Shown: in pieces, positions 1-5,120 of the stretch
Layout: each line of letters begins with the position of its first letter
How positions within the stretch are numbered: position 1 is the stretch's first letter
Assembly: GCA_002506665.1 (NCBI GenBank)
Contig: DAXZ01000030.1
Location: forward strand, 1 to 5,120
Source of the DNA: Nitrosopumilus sp. UBA526
GTDB taxonomy: Archaea > Thermoproteota > Nitrososphaeria > Nitrososphaerales > Nitrosopumilaceae
Reading direction: 5' to 3'
DNA: 5,120 bases
Notes under the pieces: model-generated
What the model was told of the DNA's origin: nothing
Database searches by the model: none
Seen by the model: only the letters and a program-made list of their open reading frames with translations
Program-made: the position numbers and the translations under genes

Positions 1-20
1 ACGTAGAACTCTTTGATCTA

Positions 21-32
21 TTGATATAAAAG
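21..32 (+). promoter_or_regulatory. TATA-like promoter element for the SPFH gene
   Basis: The sequence TTGATATAAAAG holds an archaeal TATA-box-like core (GATATAAAA, 23-31) centred about 27 bases before the TTG start at 55. That spacing predicts transcription starting at roughly 50-55, so the mRNA would be essentially leaderless. No Shine-Dalgarno sequence lies before the start, which agrees. Assigned from composition and spacing only. Confidence 0.5.
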
Positions 33-54
33 TAGGTTCCTAAGCATAGATGTA

Positions 55-918
55 TTGTCAAAGTATCAATCTCCAAAGGCTAATGTAAACACGAATCTAG
101 CTAAAGGGGTTCTGATTGGGATTATCGTTCTTATCATACTAGGTGTGGCAGTATTCTCATCAGTAAAGATTGTAGAGTCAGGTAACAGGGGCGTACTACT
201 TCACTGGAGTGCCGTCGATCTATCTATTCCTCCCCTTGATGAGGGCTTACATTTCGTGGTTCCTTTCCAAGATGAGGTGATAGGCATCGAAGTTCGTACT
301 CTGAAATATGATAAAGCGACTAGGAGTGCATCAAAAGATCTTCAAACAGTACAGACTACAGTAACTGTCAACTATCATCCAGACAAAGAACAAGTGCATA
401 GGCTATTTAAAAATCTGGGCTTGGATTATGAAAATAGAGTTATCCAGCCAGCAATTGAGGAGACAGTAAAACAGGTAACTGCAAACTATAATGCCGAAGA
501 ACTGATCACAAAGAGGCCACTAGTAAAAAATGACATTGAATCATTAATTAAAGAGAGACTAACTAATTTTGATGTTGTAACCGAAGTAGTCTCGATTACG
601 GATTTTGAATTTTCACCATTATTTGCAAAGGCAATCGAGTCCAAAGTAGAAGCCGAACAAAATGCTCTAAAGGCAGAAAATGATCTGAGAAGAATAGAAG
701 TAGAGGCCAGACAAAGAGAGGCAAACGCCATAGGTCTAGCCAATGCAAACATTGCAGAAGCAACAGGTGAAGCTGAGGCAATTTCCATTATCAACTCGGC
801 ACTGGCTGAAAATCCAAATTATCTAGAATGGTTAAAGACCCAAGCATGGGATGGCAAACTGCCTCTAGTTGTGGGTGATGGTGGAACACCATTCATTCAA
901 ATTCCAACAAGCCCGTAA
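55..918 (+). CDS. Prohibitin/SPFH (band 7) family membrane protein
   Basis: This 287-residue protein has the prohibitin plan: a short polar N-terminus, one hydrophobic membrane anchor (about residues 18-37), an SPFH/band 7 domain (about 38-190, beginning ESGNRGVLLHW and including EGLHFVVPF), then an alanine- and glutamate-rich coiled coil (about 190-250), and a C-terminus with the WDGKLP...PFI pattern of prohibitin-like proteins. SPFH proteins of this type build large ring or scaffold assemblies at membranes and often modulate membrane proteases or lipid organisation. That role is family knowledge, and no partner gene such as NfeD is next to it. The start is the TTG at 55: the frame is open back to a TGA at 22-24 with no in-frame ATG or GTG, and the TATA-like element fits a leaderless transcript. 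An out-of-frame ATG at 50 opens only a 12-codon ORF. Length is normal for archaeal prohibitin homologues. Confidence 0.9.
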   Translation: MSKYQSPKANVNTNLAKGVLIGIIVLIILGVAVFSSVKIVESGNRGVLLHWSAVDLSIPPLDEGLHFVVPFQDEVIGIEVRTLKYDKATRSASKDLQTVQTTVTVNYHPDKEQVHRLFKNLGLDYENRVIQPAIEETVKQVTANYNAEELITKRPLVKNDIESLIKERLTNFDVVTEVVSITDFEFSPLFAKAIESKVEAEQNALKAENDLRRIEVEARQREANAIGLANANIAEATGEAEAISIINSALAENPNYLEWLKTQAWDGKLPLVVGDGGTPFIQIPTSP

Positions 919-920
919 AC

Positions 921-1220
921 TCAGTCTTTGTCTTTTAGGCTCTCTCTGAGTGTGTCATACATTGCAAGAAATTGATCCGGCTCATTTTGCCTATAGTTCT
1001 TTTCTAGGTTCTGGATCTCTTGATGTGAGATCTGCTCACCCTTGGCCTCATAGTATTCCTTGATTATTTGCGAAGGGGTTTTTTTGATGTTATATTTTTG
1101 CAGTGAATTATTTACAGATCTTTTACAGCGTAAATCATAAATCAAAAACCGATAAATGAGATATCCTGACAGTCCAATAATTGCAACAATGAGTAATGGA
1201 ATTATGATGATTGCCGCCAT
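921..1220 (-). CDS. Small single-pass membrane protein, function unknown
   Basis: This 99-residue protein opens with a very hydrophobic segment (MAAIIIIPLLIVAIIG, membrane helix about residues 3-25). A basic stretch follows (about 31-48, RCKR...KYNIKK), then a charged helical tail with KTPSQIIKEYYEAKGEQIS and an acidic-basic C-terminus. The positive residues after the helix suggest the tail is cytoplasmic. I chose the ATG at 1220-1218 over the upstream ATG at 1286 because the extra 22 residues look non-coding, the hydrophobic segment then begins at the N-terminus, and a TATA-like element sits about 25 bases ahead. The stop is 2 bp from the stop of the convergent SPFH gene. I do not recognise the family. 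The even polar-helical tail argues for a real gene rather than a chance ORF. Confidence 0.7.
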   Translation of the reverse strand: MAAIIIIPLLIVAIIGLSGYLIYRFLIYDLRCKRSVNNSLQKYNIKKTPSQIIKEYYEAKGEQISHQEIQNLEKNYRQNEPDQFLAMYDTLRESLKDKD

Positions 1221-1240
1221 GATGTATGGTAGAATGTTTT

Positions 1241-1250
1241 GATATTTGAT
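1241..1250 (-). promoter_or_regulatory. TATA-like element for the small membrane protein
   Basis: On the minus strand this reads ATCAAATATC, centred about 25 bases before the ATG at 1220. That matches the spacing expected for a leaderless archaeal transcript and supports the shorter start. It would fall inside the coding region if the ATG at 1286 were used. Confidence 0.4.
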
Positions 1251-1380
1251 TGTTCTTGTATGGCGATACACAAAGCAGACCCGCAAGTTAGACCCTGCTT
1301 GTCATATGGGCGAAATTTCTATCTCTTTGCGATTATCAGATCTACACTATCGTTTAACGTAGCACGGTGGGGGTTCATCT

Positions 1381-1848
1381 TTAAACTCTGAGGGGGGTGT
1401 GAGGACTGCCTGGGGTTTTTGTTTTATTTATAATTTTAAATCCAAGATTCTCTAGTCTTACTCGTAAGGTTATCTCATCAAGAGGTCTTTTTACAGAGTT
1501 GATGCCCCTGCCAAAATCACAAGGATCACCTGTTATGAGACGGCCGTCTGTGATCTGCCTTGATGTGTGATCTAAAAATTCTGTTGGTTCTAACCACCTC
1601 TAAACCATTTAGGGCTAGGACTAGATCAAATCTCAACCTTCCAAATACTGTCAAGCCCGAATCAGCTACAACATAATCCGGGTTATCTCTACATGACTTT
1701 TTTTTTGCACACTGTAATGCCGCAAACAGTCTATCCACACCAAATACCATCATGTGTGTCTTGGCCAAATAGGATGAAATAATTCCAATAAAATATCGTA
1801 CTCTATAAAACTAGGCCGGATTCCTTGATTGAATGTAGATTTTTTCAT
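1381..1848 (-). pseudogene. Probable frameshifted remnant of an unrecognised gene of about 155 codons
   Basis: Three protein-like pieces follow one another on the minus strand in three frames. The first runs from an ATG at 1848-1846 for 32 codons (MKKSTFNQG...LLELFHPIWPRHT) to a TGA at 1752-1750. The second overlaps it at ATGA and reads MMVFGVDRLFAALQC...DYVVADSGLTVFG...DLVLALNGLE until about 1595, although its frame stays open to a TGA at 1528-1526. The third picks up from about 1595 in the next frame (LEPTEFLDHTS...ITDGRLITGDPCDFGRG...ITLRVRLENLGFKI) and ends with TAA at 1383-1381. A TATA-like element (minus strand, about 1882-1889) precedes the first piece. The simplest reading is one gene broken by two single-base shifts. 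Alternatives are sequencing errors (there is a run of nine A at about 1698-1706) or a small coupled ORF pair using the ATGA overlap. I do not recognise the protein. Confidence 0.4.
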
Positions 1849-1906
1849 AGCTGAGAATAGAATTTCGAGCCCTTACTGTTTTGATATATGACCGCCCATC
1901 GTTTCT

Positions 1907-2207
1907 CTAGTGTAACTCTGTCATCCCGGCGCTGTCTTGTCTGACAGGGCATATTCCAAATGTCTTTTTAGATTTTGATTCCAGACTAATCCATAAAGCA
2001 TGCCCGCCTAATTTCTTGCGAGATCCAAGATACACAGATAGTTCATTCCACAGGATTGGGATTTTTTCAATGATTGGAAATCCTTTGTTAGATTTTTTGC
2101 ACTCTACAAATTCCCTCCACAACCTCCTTGTCACTTTTGAATGCAACTAGTTCCAATCTCGAATCCCAATTAACACATCTTCAAAATTCAAGACCAGATT
2201 CTAGCAT
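1907..2207 (-). pseudogene. Probable decayed zinc-ribbon protein gene
   Basis: An ATG at 2207-2205 opens MLESGLEF, then a TGA. The same frame continues RCVNWDSRLELVAFKSD and KEVVEGICRVQKI to a TAA. Shifting frame in the middle of GICR gives ECKKSNKGFPIIEKIPILW, which continues without a stop to a TAG at 1909-1907. Joined, the pieces give CxxW, about 20 residues, then CRxC: a zinc-ribbon layout (CxxC...CxxC) in which the second cysteine has become Trp (TGG). The frame break lies at TGTAGAGTGC. Restoring one AG (TGT AGA GAG TGC) would give CREC in frame, so loss of one AG unit explains it. The stretch after the ribbon (KKLGGHALWISLESKSKK) is not recognised. The ribbon is inferred from the joined frames, so the function (protein or nucleic-acid binding) is only a family-level guess. 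Confidence 0.45.
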
Positions 2208-2222
2208 CTGAGGACAAATCTG

Positions 2223-2234
2223 TATTTTTAAAAT
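2223..2234 (-). promoter_or_regulatory. TATA-like element ahead of the decayed zinc-ribbon gene
   Basis: The minus strand reads ATTTTAAAAATA, centred about 22 bases before the ATG at 2207. This is slightly short of the usual TATA-to-start spacing but compatible with a former leaderless gene. AT-rich runs like this are common, so the call is weak. Confidence 0.3.
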
Positions 2235-2302
2235 TAATGCTTATCACCAAAATTCCCACCACTGTCTTGACACAGTAGTTGCATGGTCTGATATTTGGTG
2301 TG

Positions 2303-2417
2303 TGCCGGGGGCGAGTTTCGAACTCGCGACCTCCAGATTATGAGTATTGCCTTAGTTGGAGAACCGTCAGAGTTTACCAATTTAACTGGCACTCTAACCA
2401 GGCTGAGCTACCCCGGC
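2303..2417 (-). tRNA. tRNA with CAU anticodon (probably elongator tRNA-Met), intron-containing
   Basis: The spliced 75-nt molecule folds fully. The acceptor GCCGGGG (2417-2411) pairs with CCCCGGC (2310-2304), with discriminator A at 2303. The D arm is GCUC/GAGU with GG in the loop, and the anticodon stem is CCAGA/UCUGG with loop CUCAUAA. The variable loop is AGGUC, and the T arm is GCGAG/CUCGC with loop UUCGAAA. CCA is not encoded, as is usual in archaea. The anticodon CAU could belong to elongator Met or to Ile2, whose C34 is modified to agmatidine to read AUA. The GCCGGGG acceptor and A73 resemble archaeal elongator Met, and the anticodon stem lacks the three consecutive G-C pairs of an initiator. 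The exons join correctly only if a 40-nt intron within the anticodon stem is removed. Confidence 0.95.
2346..2385 (-). other. tRNA intron at non-canonical position 30/31
   Basis: This 40-nt intron splits the 5' strand of the anticodon stem (CCAG|A). A bulge-helix-bulge motif marks the junctions. Exon GAG (2394-2392) pairs with CUC (2344-2342), and the four-pair central helix is UGCC (2391-2388) with GGCA (2351-2348). The three-base bulges are AG|U and AU|A, each cut after its second base. Inside the intron UUGG (2380-2377) pairs with CCAA (2359-2356). Removal restores a perfect CCAGA/UCUGG stem. Archaeal splicing endonuclease cuts such motifs. Introns outside 37/38 are known in Crenarchaeota and Thaumarchaeota and generally require the heterotetrameric enzyme type. 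Confidence 0.88.
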
Positions 2418-2440
2418 ATGATATATGGCTGAAAATCTGA

Positions 2441-2450
2441 GAAATTAAAT
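2441..2450 (-). promoter_or_regulatory. TATA-like promoter element for the tRNA gene
   Basis: The minus strand reads ATTTAATTTC, centred about 29 bases before the mature tRNA 5' end at 2417. This is the usual place for the archaeal TATA box of a tRNA gene that starts a few bases ahead of the mature end. Confidence 0.5.
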
Positions 2451-2558
2451 CATTCTACATTGTTACGCTGACCCTTGTCTTGCACTGTACTATACATCCC
2501 TGTTTTTGGGCTCACCCTTGGGAAATCGCCATATTGGAATAGGTGTTTGTATACGATG

Positions 2559-2580
2559 ACAACAAAAAACGCGGCCCCCT
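2559..2580 (-). terminator. Putative terminator of the topoisomerase transcript
   Basis: Twenty-eight to 49 bases after the topoisomerase stop, the minus strand carries a GC-rich block (GGGGGCCGCG) followed directly by TTTTTTGTTGT. A T-run on the coding strand is the main archaeal termination signal. The position, before the tRNA promoter, fits separating the two transcripts. No strong hairpin was found. Confidence 0.4.
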
Positions 2581-2607
2581 AGAACCTACACGTCTAAACC
2601 GGTATTC

Positions 2608-4263
2608 CTAGTTCTTTATGTCCTTCCACCGGGTCTCTTCGTTTTTGACCCAAAGGAATTTCTTTTGTAATGCAGATGTATACAATTTTTCCCATTCGGC
2701 TCCGACCTCATCTGTCCATGCTTTAAAGACCCTAGGGTCGATATAGTTTCTCAGCGATGTTCCAATGTTATAGTCTCTGGTTTTCTCAGACAGGTCTATT
2801 TGCAACTCTAGTCTTTCTATTCTTTCACTGTGTCTTTGTTTTTGTTTTATAATCCGCTCATTTAGCTGTCTAATTCTTTTGGCTTTGTTCTTTTTTTGAA
2901 TGTCTGTTTTAGGTTCCCGCAACTCTACTTTTTTGAGGGCTTGTTTCGTCTTTGTCCCGGCACGTTCTTTTCTTATCCTTTCCAAGGTATCCCGCTTTTT
3001 TTGCAATGACTGCTCAAATGTTTTGGGAATAGTTCTCTTGTGATTACACATCATGGCAGCCTCCAGGTTTGCTCGTTTTGCATGGTACAGTTTTTCTGCC
3101 GCTGTCTTTTTTCGCACATTATCATGTTTTATCAGATAGTCCTTGACGACATTTGTAGCAAGATATGTTCTAAACACCTTGGCTGTAAGGCCCTTTACAA
3201 TACTCGAATAATATGCATTGACATGTCTTGATGAAATCTTGTCAAATATCTCCTCTGTTGGTTTCTTTTTTTCTACTATCACTTTGAGGTTTTTATAGAA
3301 TTGTCTATCATGGCCCTCAACTACTAGTGTCTCCTGCCATCGGACACTGTCCTTTCCTAGAAAATCAAACTTTATGGTGTCAGACGCAATCGTGATGTGC
3401 TCCTTTCTCAGCGTCGTAGCACCTACGGTGTCTGCCTCTTCTGAATCCTTCTCATCCCCCACCCTCATTGCAGTTCTGTAAATCAGATAACAGACAGTGG
3501 ATATCCTTCTCTTGTCCTTTTCTCTACTCTTCATATCTCTGATAATTCTGTCCTTGATCTGGCCAATTCCGTTTGCAAGCTTTATGGCCTTTTCATATTT
3601 CTCCTTGTCTCTGTCTTGTTTTAGCCCCGCCGTGTCTGCAAGCCAGATGTATTTTCTCTTGTCTGTCAAAAAATCAATCCAGCTAGCCAACCACATTGAA
3701 TCTCTCTCATGAACTATCTTCTTCCATCTTCCTTCGGGCTTTTTAGCATCCCTTCCAAGGTTTAGTGTGACATCACTCTGAGTGACACGTGTCTTCCATC
3801 TTCCCCTAAGCGGATGCTCTCCTCTCCCGATAAATATTCCTGGGGGTTCTGCCATATAATTTCCAACTTCGACTTCTTTGCCATCTATGATGGCAATTCC
3901 AAACTCTTTTTTTAGATTCTCACGTATTGTCTTTCTTTTTGTAGCACGAGCCTTTCTCTCCTCCTTGGACATCATCTCTTTTTGAGATTTCTCCATGTCT
4001 ACTATCTTGTAGGCATCTGAAAAATCAATATCACCATATGATATTTTTGAACCCATTGCTTTGGCAAAATCTTTTGCAAAGTTTTTCTGAAAGACCCCGT
4101 CTTGTACATACGGGGTATCTTTCTTTTTTGCCCACTGGTATATCATCTCCTCCTGGTCTGTGTTGAGATCTACAACACTGCCGTTGATCTTTATCTTTAT
4201 TCCCTGTGCCTTGTATGCAGGAGGAAACAGGATCCCGTTATGTTGTAGTTTTTTCCATTTCAT
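2608..4263 (-). CDS. DNA topoisomerase IB (eukaryote-type)
   Basis: This 551-residue enzyme relaxes positive and negative supercoils by nicking one strand through a 3'-phosphotyrosyl link, without ATP. All catalytic residues are visible in the same motifs as human TOP1: Arg267 (AMRVGDEKDSEEADTVG), Lys304 (FLGKDSVRW), Arg365 (TAKVFRTY), His408 (MCNHKR) and the nucleophile Tyr507 (TSLRNYIDPR). The order is an N-terminal DNA-clamping core (about 1-215, with FPPAYK and EPPGIFIGRGEHPLRG), the catalytic core (about 220-410), a long charged coiled-coil linker (about 412-495) and a C-terminal domain carrying the Tyr. It lacks the long charged N-terminal tail of the eukaryotic enzyme. The ATG at 4263 is the first possible start because a TAA directly precedes it in frame. 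Among archaea this enzyme type is characteristic of Thaumarchaeota and relatives. It appears monocistronic, with a probable terminator downstream. Confidence 0.97.
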   Translation of the reverse strand: MKWKKLQHNGILFPPAYKAQGIKIKINGSVVDLNTDQEEMIYQWAKKKDTPYVQDGVFQKNFAKDFAKAMGSKISYGDIDFSDAYKIVDMEKSQKEMMSKEERKARATKRKTIRENLKKEFGIAIIDGKEVEVGNYMAEPPGIFIGRGEHPLRGRWKTRVTQSDVTLNLGRDAKKPEGRWKKIVHERDSMWLASWIDFLTDKRKYIWLADTAGLKQDRDKEKYEKAIKLANGIGQIKDRIIRDMKSREKDKRRISTVCYLIYRTAMRVGDEKDSEEADTVGATTLRKEHITIASDTIKFDFLGKDSVRWQETLVVEGHDRQFYKNLKVIVEKKKPTEEIFDKISSRHVNAYYSSIVKGLTAKVFRTYLATNVVKDYLIKHDNVRKKTAAEKLYHAKRANLEAAMMCNHKRTIPKTFEQSLQKKRDTLERIRKERAGTKTKQALKKVELREPKTDIQKKNKAKRIRQLNERIIKQKQRHSERIERLELQIDLSEKTRDYNIGTSLRNYIDPRVFKAWTDEVGAEWEKLYTSALQKKFLWVKNEETRWKDIKN

Positions 4264-4340
4264 TTAATCTCAAAATTGCGGACTTTGATGAAAACCTGAC
4301 ATATCCCTATTTGAATCCTTTTTACTAGATTGCACACCAA

Positions 4341-4404
4341 ATATGCCCAAAGACAATATCAGGCACACACCTAGACCCCAAAATGACAAATCCTTTGGGC
4401 ATAT
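4341..4404. repeat. Perfect 12-bp inverted repeat downstream of the dehydrogenase
   Basis: ATATGCCCAAAG at 4341-4352 is repeated inverted as CTTTGGGCATAT at 4393-4404, with 40 bases between. The right arm lies immediately beyond the dehydrogenase stop (4409-4407), overlapping the second of two tandem TGA codons. In the dehydrogenase mRNA it could form a 12-bp stem with a large loop, perhaps acting in 3'-end formation or stability. It may instead be a DNA-level site. The repeat is seen directly and its role is inferred. Confidence 0.6.
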
Positions 4405-4406
4405 CA

Positions 4407-5120
4407 TCATATGGGGAACAGCTCCTTGCTCATATATCTCTCAAACTCAATGTCAGTCTTTGTCTTTTTAGCCTCCATAAACATGGCAGCATCTGTTCCT
4501 ACCACATATCGTGGCTGCATCTCATCGTCATGGATTGCCTTCATGACCACGTCTGCAACCTGAGACGGCGGGGTTCCCATGTCCACCATCATCTTTAGAC
4601 CTGCTAAAATATTCTCAGTTAGTGTCTTGTATTTCTGGTCAGTCTTTGATTCTGGAACCCTCATTGAATTAAAAAAATTTGTCTTGATTACTCCGGGCTC
4701 AATCACCGTAGTCTTTATCTCAAACTGACCAAGCTCATATCTGAGACATTCACAAAGTCCTTCCAATGCAAACTTTGAACTGATATAAGCTGGGGAACAG
4801 GGCAATCCCATTCTGCCTACAACTGAACTTATGTTGATGATCTTTCCTGAACCCTGTCTTCTCATAATGGGTGCAACTTCTTGGATTATTCTTACGACAC
4901 TGAAAAAATTTGTCTCAAACTGCCGTCTAAAGTCATCTACTGATACATCCTCCGTACATCCAAACTGGCCATACCCTGCATTATTGACTAGGACATCTAA
5001 TCTCTTGCCATCAGTTAGAACTCTTTTGACTGCAGATACAATTGACTCTTCCTTGTCCACATCAAGCTCTATTGTGTTGATTGCAAGATTCTCTTTTTTT
5101 GCCGCATGTTCCAATTCAGC
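4407..5120 (-). CDS. Short-chain dehydrogenase/reductase, N-terminus beyond the window
   Basis: A classical SDR oxidoreductase using NAD(H) or NADP(H); the substrate cannot be told from the sequence. The visible 237 residues (counting from the Ala codon at 5120-5118) contain the NNAGYG motif (46-51), the structural or catalytic Asn71 (TNFFS), Ser99 (INISS), Tyr112 and Lys116 (YISSK; Ser lies 13 residues before Tyr as usual) and the EPG motif after strand six (141-143). The reading frame is open through the right edge and the cofactor-binding TGxxxGxG segment is absent, so about 35-45 N-terminal residues lie outside the window. The TTG at 5114 is not the true start. LDVDKEESI near the beginning matches the end of strand three, where classical SDRs have a DV pair. 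The gene ends with two tandem TGA codons and is followed by an inverted repeat. Confidence 0.93.
   Translation of the reverse strand, partial: AELEHAAKKENLAINTIELDVDKEESIVSAVKRVLTDGKRLDVLVNNAGYGQFGCTEDVSVDDFRRQFETNFFSVVRIIQEVAPIMRRQGSGKIINISSVVGRMGLPCSPAYISSKFALEGLCECLRYELGQFEIKTTVIEPGVIKTNFFNSMRVPESKTDQKYKTLTENILAGLKMMVDMGTPPSQVADVVMKAIHDDEMQPRYVVGTDAAMFMEAKKTKTDIEFERYMSKELFPI

Larger units (their letters stand above)
1221..2302. other. Stretch of about 1.1 kb without an intact gene; decayed minus-strand coding sequence
   Basis: No complete, unbroken gene could be supported on either strand between the small membrane protein and the tRNA. The minus strand carries two groups of coding-like fragments (1381-1848 and 1907-2207, described separately) broken by stops and frame changes. 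Nothing definite is seen at 1287-1380. The part at 2208-2302, next to the tRNA 3' end, holds an AT-rich element (2223-2234). There is no second copy of the tRNA 3' end, no integrase-like sequence and no transposase remnant. Confidence 0.55.
2418..2607. other. Intergenic region between tRNA and topoisomerase
   Basis: This 190-bp stretch carries the tRNA promoter element (2441-2450) and the putative topoisomerase terminator (2559-2580). Only very short ORFs (16 codons or fewer) occur on either strand, with no sign of a small gene or structured RNA. Confidence 0.5.

Noticed and set aside
486..794. Minus-strand ORFs opposite the SPFH gene
   Set aside because: Shadows of the SPFH coiled-coil coding sequence; serine- and alanine-rich as expected from antisense translation.
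921..938. TCAGTCTTTGTCTTTT shared with about 4454-4469
   Set aside because: Both encode Lys/Asp/Thr-rich protein ends on the minus strand in different frames; low-complexity coincidence.
1538..1549. Perfect 12-bp palindrome AGACGGCCGTCT
   Set aside because: Isolated, inside a decayed coding stretch, without a second copy or promoter nearby. Flanking GATCAC/GTGATC are not centred on it. Probably chance.
1526..1768. Intact 80-codon minus-strand gene starting at TTG 1768
   Set aside because: Coding-like sequence continues beyond its stop in another frame to 1381 and begins before it in a third frame, so it is treated as a fragment. Its last 20 or so residues look like out-of-frame translation.
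1918..1947. CTGTCA...TGACAG inverted repeat resembling part of a dispersed palindromic element
   Set aside because: Arms are only 5-6 bp and no second copy exists in the window. A genome-wide search would be needed to call a repeat family.
1907..2146. Intact 79-codon minus-strand gene starting at TTG 2146
   Set aside because: A TAG directly precedes the TTG, there is no promoter at suitable spacing, and the better coding signal upstream lies in another frame that joins this one at CKKSNKG. It is better read as part of a broken gene.
2291..2302. ATATTTGGTGTG beside the tRNA 3' end, also present on the minus strand at about 4333-4344
   Set aside because: Only 12 bases match and neither flank extends it. 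This is too short to call an attachment site or repeat.
3040..3712. Plus-strand ORFs inside the topoisomerase gene
   Set aside because: Antisense shadows of a confidently identified gene, with low-complexity Leu/Ser/Phe composition.
4383..4598. Plus-strand ORF opposite the dehydrogenase 3' end
   Set aside because: Antisense shadow of the SDR coding sequence with no domain-like pattern.
1..5120. CRISPR array, insertion sequence, integrase or defence system
   Set aside because: No regularly spaced repeats, no terminal inverted repeats around a transposase, and no nuclease, reverse-transcriptase or toxin-antitoxin motif was seen in any frame read.

Overview
The window looks archaeal, most likely Nitrososphaerota (Thaumarchaeota; ammonia-oxidising-archaeon type). 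Three things point there: a eukaryote-type DNA topoisomerase IB with all five catalytic residues, which among archaea is characteristic of this phylum; a tRNA gene with a bulge-helix-bulge intron and no encoded CCA; and AT-rich TATA-like elements about 20-30 bases ahead of starts that lack Shine-Dalgarno sequences (leaderless style). The genus cannot be fixed from this window.

Layout, left to right. A prohibitin/SPFH-family membrane protein on the + strand (55-918, TTG start) converges, 2 bp apart, on a small single-pass membrane protein of unknown function on the minus strand (921-1220). From about 1221 to 2302 there is no intact gene. Instead two minus-strand stretches look like decayed coding sequence: 1381-1848 (three frames in succession, product not recognised) and 1907-2207 (a probable former zinc-ribbon protein with a premature stop, a lost cysteine and a frameshift that fits loss of one AG unit). 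Next, on the minus strand, is a CAU-anticodon tRNA (2303-2417), probably elongator tRNA-Met, with a 40-nt intron at the non-canonical position 30/31. A gene-free stretch (2418-2607) carries the probable tRNA promoter and a GC-then-T-run terminator for the next gene. DNA topoisomerase IB occupies 2608-4263 (minus). A 143-bp gap with a perfect 12-bp inverted repeat separates it from a classical short-chain dehydrogenase/reductase (4407-5120, minus), whose N-terminus lies beyond the right edge.

The genes do not form an obvious pathway. Each has its own spacing and, where visible, its own promoter-like element, so this reads as ordinary chromosomal housekeeping DNA with a small decay zone downstream of a tRNA. 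I see no CRISPR array, insertion sequence, integrase or convincing novel multi-gene system. The most rewarding points are the unusual tRNA intron, the decayed genes (with a frame interrupted only by TAG), and the inverted repeat abutting the dehydrogenase stop codon.
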